Assembly: GCF_014204815.1 (NCBI RefSeq)
Contig: NZ_JACHMC010000001.1
Coordinates: 620,001-684,000 of the forward strand
Reading direction: 5' to 3'
Source of the DNA: Micrococcus flavus
Lineage (GTDB): Bacteria > Actinomycetota > Actinomycetes > Actinomycetales > Micrococcaceae
Length of the DNA stretch: 64,000 bases
The position numbers and the translations under genes were made by a program. The notes beneath the pieces are model-generated. The model was not told the origin of the DNA and did no database searches. It saw only the letters and a program-made list of their open reading frames with translations. Below, piece by piece: positions 40,596-49,626 of the stretch (positions are counted from its first letter, which is position 1; each line of letters starts with the position of its first letter).

Positions 40596-41854
40596 CAGGC
40601 GTCCTCCAGACGTCGGGTCACGAGGGCACGCGTCCGCTCCAGGGCGGTGCGGTGCCGGTCCAGGGTCACGTCCTCGAGCTCGTCGAGGAGGGTCGCGAGC
40701 CGGCGCGGGATCTGCACGCCGCCCGCGCCGTAGTGCGCGATCTCCTCCACGCCCAGGGTCAGCAGCTCGGCCACGGTCGCCGGGCGGATCCGCAGCCGGG
40801 CCACGCCGTCGTCGTCGGCGACGTGCCGCGGGCGGTCGTGGCGGCGCACGGCCGTGCCGAGCACCCGGCGCAGCTCGAAGACCACCTGGGTGGCCGTCGT
40901 CGGATCGTTGATCCCGGGGGACAGGGCCCGCTCCGCCACGTCCACCAGCTGGCGGACGCCGAACCCCGGATCGTGGGTGGACCGCCGCTCGGCGGCCAGC
41001 ACCACTGCATCCTCGACGGCGTCGCGGACGTCGTCGGTGACCTCGCCCCACACGCGGGCCAGCGGCGTCCCGGGCGCCAGGAACGCCCCCGGGGCGGGCA
41101 GGAGGTCGAGGTGCAGGTCCTTCTCGTGCGCCAGGGTCGTCAGGCGCTGCTCGTCCACCTCGACGACGTGGCCGTGGCGGTCGCCCACCCGGACGAGGGA
41201 GGGGGTGCCACGGGGCTCCCAGTCGGCCTGCTCGGGCAGCGTGTCCTCGTCCGGGAAGTACTCCGCCACAGCGGCGCACGTGGCGTCCCCGACCCGGCTG
41301 ACGACCTGGGAGACCTGGATGAGGGACATGATCGTGCGGATGAACGCGGGGAACAGGATGAAGGCTGTGAGCACCAGGAGATAGGCCAGGGACACGGACA
41401 GCTGCGGCACGAACGCCTCGGCGTCGTCCGCCGCGCCGCGCACCTCCCGGAGCACCGTGAGCGCGTACACGAACGACGCCACGAAGACGCCGAGCGTCCA
41501 CTGCGTGATGCGGGTGGACAGGAAATCCTGCAGGATCCGCGGGCTGAACTGGCTGGAGGCCAGCTGCATCACGACCATCGTGATCGAGAAGACCAGACCG
41601 GTCACGGAGATCATGGCGCTCGCGATGGTCCCCAGCACGCTGCGCGCCCCGGCCGGGCCGCCCGGGAAGGCGACCCCGATCTGGTGGTGGAGGGCGGCGT
41701 CGAGCAGGGGCAGGACGAAGCCGAGCGCCACTGCGGCGATCGTGACGAGGGCGGGGATCACCCAGAAGGGCTCGAAGAGGCGGCGCAGCGGGGACGCCCG
41801 GTGCACGGCATGGGGCTCCCGGACGACCGGCACCCGGGCGACGGCGTGGTTCAT
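40595..41854 (-). CDS. DUF2254 membrane protein
   Basis: 419-residue DUF2254 protein. Four membrane segments in the first half (FWVIPALVTIAAVALGFVLP, SVLGTIASAMISVTGLVFSI, GVFVASFVYALTVLREV, LLVLTAFILFPAFIRTIMSL) and a soluble second half with LVRVGDRHGHVVEVDEQRLT and GVRQLVDVAERALSPGINDP. The SPGINDPTTA motif is the family hallmark. Function unknown; here it is the first gene of an operon with an MscS channel, suggesting a role in envelope stress. ATG 41854 is the only good start. Confidence 0.8.
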   Translation of the reverse strand: MNHAVARVPVVREPHAVHRASPLRRLFEPFWVIPALVTIAAVALGFVLPLLDAALHHQIGVAFPGGPAGARSVLGTIASAMISVTGLVFSITMVVMQLASSQFSPRILQDFLSTRITQWTLGVFVASFVYALTVLREVRGAADDAEAFVPQLSVSLAYLLVLTAFILFPAFIRTIMSLIQVSQVVSRVGDATCAAVAEYFPDEDTLPEQADWEPRGTPSLVRVGDRHGHVVEVDEQRLTTLAHEKDLHLDLLPAPGAFLAPGTPLARVWGEVTDDVRDAVEDAVVLAAERRSTHDPGFGVRQLVDVAERALSPGINDPTTATQVVFELRRVLGTAVRRHDRPRHVADDDGVARLRIRPATVAELLTLGVEEIAHYGAGGVQIPRRLATLLDELEDVTLDRHRTALERTRALVTRRLEDA

Positions 41855-41925
41855 GGGGGACAGTCAACCAGGCGAGGCGTGGCCGAGGGCCGACGCGCCG
41901 CACGCACGGGCGGCAGACTGGGGGG

Positions 41926-42444
41926 ATGCTCGTCCCCTCCCTCGACGCCCTGATGCGCATCCTCATCGTCACCCCGCTCATCTACCTGGCCGCGGTGGTC
42001 CTGCTGCGCGTCAGCGGCAAGCGGTCCCTCGCCAAGCTCAACGCCTTCGACCTGATCGTCACCGTGGCCCTCGGCTCCGTCCTGGCCAGCACCGTGACCT
42101 CCTCCAACACGGCCCTGCTCTCCGGAGTGGCCGGGTTCGGCCTGCTGCTCCTGCTGCAGATCCTGGTGTCCTGGCTGACCTCGCGACGCCACGTGACATC
42201 CTCCGTGGTGCGCTCCGAGCCCACGCTCGTGGTGCGTCACGGCGAGTTCCTCCCGGACGCCCTCGCCGAGGTGCGGCTCACCGAGGACGAGGTCCGCCAG
42301 GCGGTGCGCTTCCAGGGCGTCGGCGGCCTGGACCAGGTGGCGGCGGTCTGCCTGGAGTCCGACGGGTCCGTCTCCGTCATCACGGACTCGAGCGTGGGGG
42401 ACGGCTCGGCGCTCACGGATGTGCGGGGGTGGCGGGCGGACTGA
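41926..42444 (+). CDS. DUF421 (YetF-domain) membrane protein
   Basis: 172 residues: three membrane segments (LIVTPLIYLAAVVLLRVSGK, IVTVALGSVLASTVTSSN, AGFGLLLLLQILVSWLTSR), then the small DUF421 soluble domain (PTLVVRHGEFLPDALAEVRL, TEDEVRQAVRFQGVGGLDQV). The GKRSLAKLNAFDLIVTVALG motif defines the family; Bacillus homologues sit in the spore or cell envelope. Divergent from the DUF2254 operon, 71 bases apart. A weak -10 CAGACT lies 6 bases before the ATG. Confidence 0.8.
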   Translation: MLVPSLDALMRILIVTPLIYLAAVVLLRVSGKRSLAKLNAFDLIVTVALGSVLASTVTSSNTALLSGVAGFGLLLLLQILVSWLTSRRHVTSSVVRSEPTLVVRHGEFLPDALAEVRLTEDEVRQAVRFQGVGGLDQVAAVCLESDGSVSVITDSSVGDGSALTDVRGWRAD

Positions 42445-42491
42445 CCCGCCGGCCGGTCGGACCCGCCGCTGCCCCGGGGCGCGCCCATGGG

Positions 42492-42497
42492 TAGGGT
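42492..42497 (+). promoter_or_regulatory. Leaderless-type -10 (TAGGGT)
   Basis: TAGGGT ends 6 bases before ATG 42504. Confidence 0.5.
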
Positions 42498-42503
42498 GAG
42501 CGG

Positions 42504-43520
42504 ATGGAGACCGTCCCCGTCTCGCCCGAGCCCGCCGTCGACCTGCGCCCCGTGGCGGCCAAGGACGAGGAGTTCCTCTGGGGCTGGCTGCACGGGACGC
42601 CGGACCCGGAGTGGAAGCGCTGGGACGCCCCGTACTTCCACGCCGGGGACACGCCGGTCCCGGACCGGTCTGCGTTTGCCGTCACGCACGCCCGACACGT
42701 CGAGGACCGGCACCGGCGGATCGTCGCCGTGGACGGCGCCTCCGTGGGTCTGGTGACCCGGTACGAGGAGGCCCCCGCCGGCGGAGGCTGGTGGGAGCTG
42801 GGGATCTTGCTGTTCGACCCGTCACGCTGGGGGCGGGGGATCGGACGCCGTGCGCTGGCGGCGTGGACGGACGCGACCTTCGCGGAGACCGATGCGCACC
42901 TGATCACCCTGACCTCGTGGTCCGGCAACGAGCGCATGGTGGCCTGCGCCCAGCATGCGGGGTACACGTCCGTCGCCCGCGTCCCCGAGGCCCGCGCCTG
43001 GGACGGGCGGCGCTGGGACTCGGTCCGCCTGGGCCTGCTGCGCGCCGAGTGGCAGGCGGCCCGCACTCCCGCCGCCGACGACGCCGCCCCGCTCACGCCC
43101 CCGGATATCGCCTTCCGCGAGGGTGAGGTCCCGGCGGCCGAGGACCTTCGCCGGCTCTACGACGCGGTCGGCTGGAGCGCCTACACCCAGGACATGGAGA
43201 CGCTCGCGGCGGGGGTCGCCGGGTCTTCCCGTGTGGTGACCGGGTGGGCGGGCGACGTCCTGGTGGGGCTGGCCCGGGTGGTCTCGGACGGCCACACCAT
43301 CGCGTACCTGCAGGACCTGCTCGTGGACCCGGCGCACCAGCGGCGGGGGATCGCCTCGGAGCTGCTGCGCCGCGTGTTCGCCCCCTACGTCCATGTCCGC
43401 CAGCACGTGCTGATCACGGACGCCGAGCCCGGCCAGCGCGCCTTCTACGAGGCCGCCGGGTTCTGCGAGATCCGGGACGGCCGGTCCCCGGGTCGGGCGT
43501 TCGTGCGCTTCGCCGCCTGA
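42504..43520 (+). CDS. Double-domain GNAT acetyltransferase
   Basis: 338 residues with two GNAT domains. Domain 1 (about 10-180) is RimJ-like with WWELGILLFDPSRWGRGIGR as the acetyl-CoA-binding loop; domain 2 (about 205-338) has YLQDLLVDPAHQRRGIASEL and LITDAEPGQRAFYEAAGFCE. Both loops keep the Q/RxxGxG/A pattern, so both may bind acetyl-CoA. Acceptor unknown. The two domains may have been separate genes that fused. Leaderless start at 42504. Confidence 0.8.
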   Translation: METVPVSPEPAVDLRPVAAKDEEFLWGWLHGTPDPEWKRWDAPYFHAGDTPVPDRSAFAVTHARHVEDRHRRIVAVDGASVGLVTRYEEAPAGGGWWELGILLFDPSRWGRGIGRRALAAWTDATFAETDAHLITLTSWSGNERMVACAQHAGYTSVARVPEARAWDGRRWDSVRLGLLRAEWQAARTPAADDAAPLTPPDIAFREGEVPAAEDLRRLYDAVGWSAYTQDMETLAAGVAGSSRVVTGWAGDVLVGLARVVSDGHTIAYLQDLLVDPAHQRRGIASELLRRVFAPYVHVRQHVLITDAEPGQRAFYEAAGFCEIRDGRSPGRAFVRFAA

Positions 43521-43530
43521 CGCGGCGGCG

Positions 43531-44793
43531 TCACGCCGTCTGCGCGGCCCCCGAGGCGGTGCCCGCCGTCCAGGTGCGGTAACCGCCGTCGAGGTTGCGG
43601 GCCCGGCGGCCGTGCGCGGCGAGGATGCGGGCGGCGATGTGCCCGCGCAGCCCCACGGCGCAGTGCACCACGAGCTCGCCCTCGGGGACGTCGGCGAGGC
43701 GGTCGCGGAGCTCGTCCACGGGGATGTTGACCGCACCCGGGATGGCCCCGGCCGCGAACTCCCCGGGGGAGCGCACGTCCACCACGGAGGCCCCGTCGGC
43801 GAGCGCGTCCTCCAGCTCGTGTCACTGCACGGTCTCGCTGACGCCGCCGGCCACGTTCTGGTCCACGTAGCCCAGCATGTTCACGGCGTCCTTGGCGGAG
43901 CCGAACGCCGGGGCGTAGGCGAGCTCGAGGTCGGCGAGGTCGGAGGCGGTGAGGCCGCCGGCGATCGCGGTGGCGATCACGTCGATCCGCTTGTCCACGC
44001 CCTCCTCGCCGACGCCCTGGGCGCCCAGGATCGCGTCCGTCTCCGGGTCCACGAGGAGCTTGAGCGCCATCGTGGCCGCCCCGGGGTAGTAGCCGGCGTG
44101 GGAGGCGGGGTGGGTGTGGATGATCCGGTGCGGGCGCCCGGCCGCGCCGAGCCGCAGGTCCACACCGCGCTCGCGCAGCCGCTCGTGCACCGGCGCGGCC
44201 ATCTCGGGGTCCAGCGGCGCCATCACCTGAGAGGTCGCCTCCACGAGGGTCACCTGCAGGCCGCGGTGCACGAGGTTCTCGGCCGCCTCCACGCCGATGA
44301 ACCCGCCGCCCACCACGACGGCGGTGCGCGCGTCCGCCACAGCGGCGGCCATCCGGTCGGTGTCCTCCACGTCCCGCAGGGGCAGGGCGCGCTCGATGCC
44401 CGGGATGGGCGGGAACACGGGCCGGGCGCCGGGGGAGAGGACGAGGTGGTCGTACCCGAGCTCCGTCTCCGCGCCCGCCGCCGTGCGGAGGGCGACGGTG
44501 CGGGCCGCGGCGTCGATCCCGGTGACCTCGGTGTCCACGAGCACGCGGATCCCGAAGCGGGCCGCGAGCGACTCGGGCGTCTGCAGCAGCAGGGAGGACC
44601 GCTCCTCGATCACGCCGCCCACGTCGTAGGGCAGGCCGCAGTTGGCGAAGGACACGTGGGCGCTGCGCTCGACCACGGTGATCTCGGCGGTCTCGTCCAG
44701 CCGACGCAGGCGCGTGGCGGTGGACATGCCGCCGGCCACGCCGCCGACGATCACATAGCGGGCGGGGGAGGCGGGGTGCGAGGTCTCGGTCAT
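43531..44793 (-). pseudogene. CoA-disulfide reductase-rhodanese (CoADR-RHD) gene, broken
   Basis: The first frame (44793 to stop 43824-43822) has the FAD motif RYVIVGGVAGGMSTATRLRR, the redox Cys 52 in SFANCGLPY and the NAD motif AVVVGGGFIGVEAAENLV. It jumps from GVDLRLG straight to AAGRPHRIIHTHPASHAGYY, skipping about 120-140 residues normally present (second FAD segment). It ends ETVQ with TGA where relatives have VQWHEL, a TGG-to-TGA change. The same frame continues with a rhodanese domain (VVDVRSPGEFAAGAIPGAVN, catalytic Cys in VVHCAVGLRG) to 43531. Two independent lesions make it a pseudogene. The deletion size is estimated from family length (about 550 residues). Confidence 0.75.
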
Positions 44794-44804
44794 GTCTCCA
44801 TCGT

Positions 44805-44820
44805 ATACCCCGAGGGGTAT
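44805..44820. promoter_or_regulatory. CsoR/CstR-type operator (ATACCCC-GA-GGGGTAT)
   Basis: Perfect 7-bp arms ATACCCC and GGGGTAT around a 2-base spacer, 11 bases upstream of ATG 44793 and overlapping the likely -10. It matches the known binding pattern of CsoR-family copper or persulfide repressors. The spacing before a sulfur-trafficking gene favours a persulfide-sensing CstR-like factor. No csoR/cstR gene is in the window. Confidence 0.7.
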
Positions 44821-44850
44821 CGACGTCGCGGGTGAGCGGCGTTCCCTCGC

Positions 44851-46605
44851 TCACTTCGCGTCGGCGTAGGACTCCGTCTGGGACACCGTCAACGGGAAGT
44901 CCACCGGCGCGGCGCCGAAGAGCAGCCGCCCCGCCTCCGCGGCGGCCTCCCGCACGACGCCGGCCACGGCCTCCGCCTCCTCCGCCGGCCCGTGCAGGAC
45001 CACCTCGTCGTGCACGAAGAAGACCAGCTGCGTCCTCGCTCCGGCCGTCCGCAGACGCCGCCGGATCTCCCCCATCCAGCACAGGGCCCACTCGGCCGCG
45101 GTGCCCTGCACCACGTAGTTGCGGGTGAAGCGCCCGGCCGAGCGGCGCAGGGTGCCGGCCCGGGACTCCGCCTGGCGGGTGGAGCGGTCGGCGACGGCGC
45201 TGAGCCACCCCTCGTCCGCGGGCGGCGACCAGCGGCCCAGCCACGTCGACACGGGCCGTCCCGCCTCGCCGGCGGCGGCGGCCTGCTCCAGCAGGCCCAG
45301 GGCGTTCGGGTAGAGCCGACGCAGGTGCGGCAGCAGGGCGGCGGAGTCCCCGGTGGTGGCACCGTACATGGCCCCCAGGAGGGCCACCTTGGCGCGGGAG
45401 CGGTCGTCGAGGGCGGTGCCGGCCGAACGCCCCTGCTCCGCCACCTCGCGGTACAGGTCCGGGGTGGATCCCGCGGCGGCGAGGGCGGCGTCCTGCGCCA
45501 TGGCCGCGAGGATCCGCGGCTCCACCTGGGAGGCGTCCGCCACGGTGAGGAGGTGGCCGTCGTCGGCCCGCACCGCGTCGCGCACCACCGCCGGCACCTG
45601 CATGGCCCCGCCGCCGTGGGCCGCCCACCGGCCGGTGACCACGCCGCCCACCAGGTAGGCGGCATGGAAGCGGCCGTCCCGCACCCAGGTGTCGAGCCAG
45701 TGCCAGCCGTTGGCGGTCCAGAGGCGGTAGAGCGCCTTGTACTCCAGAAGCGCGGCGATGCGCGCCGTCCGCGCCTCCGCCTCCGCTCCTCCGCGCGCGG
45801 CCCACGACTGCAGCTCGTGCTGGCGCGTGGAGTCCACCGTGACCCCGGCGGTCTGGAGGGCGCGCAGCAGGTCCTTCTGGGAGTCCGGGTTCAGCCCGGG
45901 GGCGCCGAGGTCGTCCGCCACCTGTTCGGCCAGTGCCTGCAGCCGTGCGGGCCGCTCACCCTCGGCCGGCCGGGGGCCCAGGCGTTCGGTCAGGCGTGCG
46001 TCGTGCAGGTCGGCGCGCCACGGCAGCCCCGCCCGGTGGATCTCGGCGGCCACGAGCGCACCCTGGGATTCCGCGGCCAGCAGCAGGCGGAGACGCGCCG
46101 GGTGGGCGGAGGAGGCCACGGCCCGGTGCTGGGCCGCGAGCTCCGCGGCCAGCCGGCGCACGTCGGGGGCGGCCTGCGCGGCGGGGGCGGGGAGCTCGAA
46201 CATCGTCCCCTGCTGGAGGGCGGGCGCCGCCTCCCCGGCGGGGGCATCGCCCTCCGGCTCGTGCACGGCCAGCTCCACCGCCGGTCGGTACTCCACCGCC
46301 CCGGCCGCCGCGGCGCGCGTCAGGATGCGCTGACCGAGGGACAGGTCCCGGACGGCGTCCACGGGCACGCCCGCGCGCAGCCACCGCGGATACTCCTCGG
46401 CCACCGAGGCCAGCACCCAGCGCACGGCCCGCGCCTCCGTCCCGAGCCGTCGCGGGAGGTCGCGGACGACGTCGGATGCGGCCTCGCGCGGGAAGGTCAC
46501 CGGGGTGGGCACCTCCGGCAGGCCCGCGGGCGCGTCCGGCTCCGCCGGGACCGCGCACCAGGTGCCGGAGCCGGCGTCGGGCGCGGGGCCGAGGACGATG
46601 TGCAC
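44851..46605 (-). CDS. PolA-like family A DNA polymerase (actinobacterial 3'-5' exonuclease/polymerase type)
   Basis: 584-residue family A polymerase without the 5'-nuclease domain. Polymerase motif A is TVADASQVEPRILAAMAQD, motif B SRAKVALLGAMYGATTG and motif C FFVHDEVVLHG, so the catalytic carboxylates remain. The N-terminal half is a shortened 3'-5' exonuclease-like domain with its acidic residues not obvious. Actinobacteria carry such a second PolA-type enzyme besides true PolA; role presumed repair or Okazaki-fragment processing. GTG 46605 lies 6 bases after GACAAT. Confidence 0.8.
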   Translation of the reverse strand: MHIVLGPAPDAGSGTWCAVPAEPDAPAGLPEVPTPVTFPREAASDVVRDLPRRLGTEARAVRWVLASVAEEYPRWLRAGVPVDAVRDLSLGQRILTRAAAAGAVEYRPAVELAVHEPEGDAPAGEAAPALQQGTMFELPAPAAQAAPDVRRLAAELAAQHRAVASSAHPARLRLLLAAESQGALVAAEIHRAGLPWRADLHDARLTERLGPRPAEGERPARLQALAEQVADDLGAPGLNPDSQKDLLRALQTAGVTVDSTRQHELQSWAARGGAEAEARTARIAALLEYKALYRLWTANGWHWLDTWVRDGRFHAAYLVGGVVTGRWAAHGGGAMQVPAVVRDAVRADDGHLLTVADASQVEPRILAAMAQDAALAAAGSTPDLYREVAEQGRSAGTALDDRSRAKVALLGAMYGATTGDSAALLPHLRRLYPNALGLLEQAAAAGEAGRPVSTWLGRWSPPADEGWLSAVADRSTRQAESRAGTLRRSAGRFTRNYVVQGTAAEWALCWMGEIRRRLRTAGARTQLVFFVHDEVVLHGPAEEAEAVAGVVREAAAEAGRLLFGAAPVDFPLTVSQTESYADAK

Positions 46606-46611
46606 CCGGCC

Positions 46612-46617
46612 ATTGTC
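46612..46617 (-). promoter_or_regulatory. Possible leaderless-type -10 (GACAAT) of the PolA-like gene
   Basis: GACAAT on the minus strand ends 6 bases before GTG 46605. Confidence 0.35.
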
Positions 46618-46631
46618 CCTGGTCCCCGGGA

Positions 46632-47912
46632 TCAGTCCCGCGCGGTCTCCTCGGCCGTCGAGCGGTCCTCGATCCGGTCCCCGGCGATCCGGTCCATGAC
46701 GAGGGCGATCGCACCGTCGCCGGTCACGTTGGTGGCGGTGCCGAAGGAGTCGATGGCGATGTAGGTGGCCACCATGAGCGCCACCATCGGCTCGGTGAAC
46801 CCGAGCATGGTGGAGAGCAGGCCCGAGGCGGCGACGATCGCGCCGCCGGGGACGCCCGGGGCGGCCACCATGGTGATGCCGAGCATGAAGATGAAGCCCA
46901 CCATGAGGGGCAGGTCCACCGTTCCCCCGGTGAGGAGGATGACGGCCGTGGAGAAGGCCACGATCTTCACGGTGGAGCCGGCCAGGTGGATCGTGGCGGC
47001 CAGCGGCACCACGAAGGAGGCGATCGGCTGCCGCACGCCGAGGGAGAGCACCTGCCGCAGCGTGACGGGGATGGTGGCCGCGGAGGAGGACGTGCCGAGC
47101 GCGGTGGCGTAGGCGGGGAGCATGGCCTTCAGGGCGTGGAAGGGGTTGCGCCTGCTGATCGCGCCGGCCACGAGGTATTGGAGCACGAGCAGGACGAGGG
47201 TCAGGGCGAAGACGATCAGGATGACGCCGAGGAAGGTCATGATCACCGTGAAGACCTCGCCGGCGGCCGCCATGGCCAGGAAGATGCCGAAGATGTAGAA
47301 CGGCAGCAGCGGCACGATCAGGCCGGTGACCACGCGCTCGATGATCGTGCGCAGCTCCTCGAAGCCCTGCTGCATCACGCCCCGGGGGATGAGCGTCATG
47401 CCGATGCCCAGCACGAATGCCAGCAGCAGCGCGGTCATGACGCCGAACGGCGGGCCCATCTCGATCTCGAAGAACGGCGCGGCGGTGGCCTCGGAGGGGT
47501 CGGTGACGCCGGCGATCGAGCCCGGCGTGAGGATCCGGGGGAACAGGAGCGCGGCCACCGTCAGGCTGAGGAGGCCGCCGAGGAGCGTGGAGAGGTAGGC
47601 GATGCCGGCCGTGAGACCCAGCCACTTGCCGGCGCCGCGGCCGAGCTCGGCGATCGCGGGGGCGACGAGGGCCACGATCAGCACCGGGACGATGAACCCC
47701 AGGAAGGCGCTGAAGAGGGAGGTGAACGTCGCCGCCAGGCGCGCGAGCCAGTCGGGGGACACGAGGCCGACCGCCACACCCAGGGCGATGGCGACGAGGA
47801 TGCGGGGCAGCAGCCCGAACCGGGGGCGACGGGCGGGTGAGGCGTCGTCGGCGTCGTGCGTCGACGACGCGGGGGAGACGGGGGGATGAGACGGGGGGAC
47901 CGCGGAGGACAT
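46632..47912 (-). CDS. Dicarboxylate/amino acid:cation symporter (DAACS family)
   Basis: 426-residue inner-membrane symporter with eight helices and two re-entrant hairpins. ALGTSSSAATIPVTLRQVLS is the serine-rich HP1 motif, LAGSTVKIVAFSTAVILLTG the TM7 region, VPGGAIVAASGLLSTMLGF the HP2 tip and ATNVTGDGAIALVMDRI the TM8 signature, including the N..D pair that binds substrate. Likely takes up glutamate, serine or C4-dicarboxylates with Na+ or H+. An acidic, Pro/Ser-rich N terminus precedes TM1. Start ATG 47912 is 7 bases after TAAGGT. Confidence 0.85.
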   Translation of the reverse strand: MSSAVPPSHPPVSPASSTHDADDASPARRPRFGLLPRILVAIALGVAVGLVSPDWLARLAATFTSLFSAFLGFIVPVLIVALVAPAIAELGRGAGKWLGLTAGIAYLSTLLGGLLSLTVAALLFPRILTPGSIAGVTDPSEATAAPFFEIEMGPPFGVMTALLLAFVLGIGMTLIPRGVMQQGFEELRTIIERVVTGLIVPLLPFYIFGIFLAMAAAGEVFTVIMTFLGVILIVFALTLVLLVLQYLVAGAISRRNPFHALKAMLPAYATALGTSSSAATIPVTLRQVLSLGVRQPIASFVVPLAATIHLAGSTVKIVAFSTAVILLTGGTVDLPLMVGFIFMLGITMVAAPGVPGGAIVAASGLLSTMLGFTEPMVALMVATYIAIDSFGTATNVTGDGAIALVMDRIAGDRIEDRSTAEETARD

Positions 47913-47919
47913 GCGCTCC

Positions 47920-47925
47920 ACCTTA
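47920..47925 (-). promoter_or_regulatory. Leaderless-type -10 (TAAGGT) of the symporter gene
   Basis: TAAGGT on the minus strand, 7 bases before ATG 47912. Confidence 0.5.
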
Positions 47926-48065
47926 GGACCCGGTGGGGAGTGCCCCGGGTGGCGCTGCCGGCAAGGACGCGTCCGGGTTGCGCGATGCTCCAGGCGCCGT
48001 CCACACTCGGCGGACGGCGGCGCCCATCGGGGGACGCGCCGATCACACGAGACGGGAGCGCGGAG

Positions 48066-49559
48066 ATGGCGGAGCAGCAGGGCACGGGGGACCGGTCGGT
48101 CCTCAAGGACAGGGTGACCGGACGGGTCGTGGGCATCAGCGTGGCCGCCGCTCTCGGCGGGTTCCTTTTCGGCTTCGACACCGCCGTCATCAACGGTGCC
48201 GTCGACGCCCTGGCGGGGGAGTTCGCGCTCGGCAAGGGCCTGACGGGCTTCGCCGTCGCCTCGGCGCTGCTCGGCTGCGCGCTCGGCGCGTGGTTCGCCG
48301 GACCGCTGGCCAACAAGCGCGGTCGCGTCCCGGTCATGGTCGTGGCCGCCGTCCTGTTCCTCGTCTCGGCCCTGGGGTCGGGCCTGGCCTTCGGCGTCGT
48401 GGACCTCATCCTCTGGCGCGTGGTGGGCGGCCTCGGCGTCGGCGCCGCCTCCGTGATCGCCCCCGCCTACATCGCCGAGGTGAGCCCCGCCCAGGTGCGC
48501 GGCCGGCTCGGGTCGATGCAGCAGCTGGCGATCGTGCTGGGCATCTTCGTGGCCCTGCTCTCCGATGCGATGTTCGCCGGCCTGGCCGGCGGCGCCTCCA
48601 ACGAGTTCTGGCTCGGCCTCGAGGCGTGGCGTTGGATGTTCCTCGCGGAGGCCGTCCCCGCCATCGCCTACGGGCTGTTCTCCCTGCGTCTGCCGGAGTC
48701 CCCGCGCTTCCTCGTCGCCCGCGGCCGCCTCGACGAGGCCGCCCGCGTCCTGCACGACTTCACGGGTGTGGACCGGGTGAACCTGGTGATCGAGGACATC
48801 CGGCTCTCCGTGCAGTCGGAGCGCCGTGAGTCCCTGTCCGACCTGCGCGGCTCGGCCCTCGGCCTCAAGCCGATCGTGTGGGTCGGCATCCTGCTGTCCG
48901 TGTTCCAGCAGGCCGTGGGCATCAACGTGATCTTCTACTACTCCACGACCCTCTGGAAGTCCGTCGGGTTCGGCGAGTCGGACGCGTTGCTGATCACCGT
49001 GCTCACCTCCGTCACGAACATCGCGGTGACGATCGTGGCCATCATGCTCGTGGACAAGGTCGGGCGCCGGCCCATGCTCCTGGTCGGCTCCCTGGGCATG
49101 ACCGTCTCGCTGGGGCTCATGGCCCTGTGCTTCTCCTTCTCCACGGTCACGGTGGCCGCCGACGGCATCGAGGCGGTGAGCCTGGGCGCCCCGTGGTCCA
49201 CCCTCGCCCTGATCGCCGCCAACGCGTTCGTCGTCTTCTTCGGCGCCACGTGGGGCCCGCTGACCTGGGTCCTGCTGGGCGAGATGTTCCCCAACCGGAT
49301 CCGCGCCAGCGCGCTCGCGGTGGCGGCCGCGGCCCAGTGGGCCGCGAACTTCGTCGTGTCCACCACGTTCCCGGCGCTGGCGGCGGTGGGCCTGACCTTC
49401 GCATATGGGCTGTACGCCCTGATGGCGTTGCTCTCGTTCCTGTTCGTGCGCACATACGTCGCCGAGACCAAAGGCAAGACCCTCGAGCAGATGAGCGACG
49501 CGGTGGAGGTCGCGCCGCGGCGTCGAGCCGCCGTGGCCCGCGAGGCAGGGGACGCCTGA
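48066..49559 (+). CDS. MFS sugar porter (sugar:H+ symporter)
   Basis: 497-residue major facilitator of the sugar porter family with 12 helices. Signatures: GGFLFGFDTAVINGAV in TM1, GPLANKRGRVPV in loop 2-3, GVGAASVIAPAYIAEVSPAQ with RGRLGSMQQLAIVLGI, PESPRFLVARGR before the central loop, QQAVGINVIFYYSTTLWKSV in TM7, DKVGRRPMLL in loop 8-9, and VAETKGKTLEQM at the end. These match XylE/GalP/GLUT. ATG 48066 has GAGCGCGGAG upstream. Exact sugar unknown. Confidence 0.9.
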   Translation: MAEQQGTGDRSVLKDRVTGRVVGISVAAALGGFLFGFDTAVINGAVDALAGEFALGKGLTGFAVASALLGCALGAWFAGPLANKRGRVPVMVVAAVLFLVSALGSGLAFGVVDLILWRVVGGLGVGAASVIAPAYIAEVSPAQVRGRLGSMQQLAIVLGIFVALLSDAMFAGLAGGASNEFWLGLEAWRWMFLAEAVPAIAYGLFSLRLPESPRFLVARGRLDEAARVLHDFTGVDRVNLVIEDIRLSVQSERRESLSDLRGSALGLKPIVWVGILLSVFQQAVGINVIFYYSTTLWKSVGFGESDALLITVLTSVTNIAVTIVAIMLVDKVGRRPMLLVGSLGMTVSLGLMALCFSFSTVTVAADGIEAVSLGAPWSTLALIAANAFVVFFGATWGPLTWVLLGEMFPNRIRASALAVAAAAQWAANFVVSTTFPALAAVGLTFAYGLYALMALLSFLFVRTYVAETKGKTLEQMSDAVEVAPRRRAAVAREAGDA

Positions 49560-49614
49560 GCGGCCCTGCCTGGACCACGACGTCGGCCCGCACGGGAGAC
49601 GGCCCCGCGCCGCC

Positions 49615-49620
49615 TACCCT
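49615..49620 (+). promoter_or_regulatory. Leaderless-type -10 (TACCCT)
   Basis: TACCCT ends 6 bases before GTG 49627. Confidence 0.45.
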
Positions 49621-49626
49621 GGTGCG

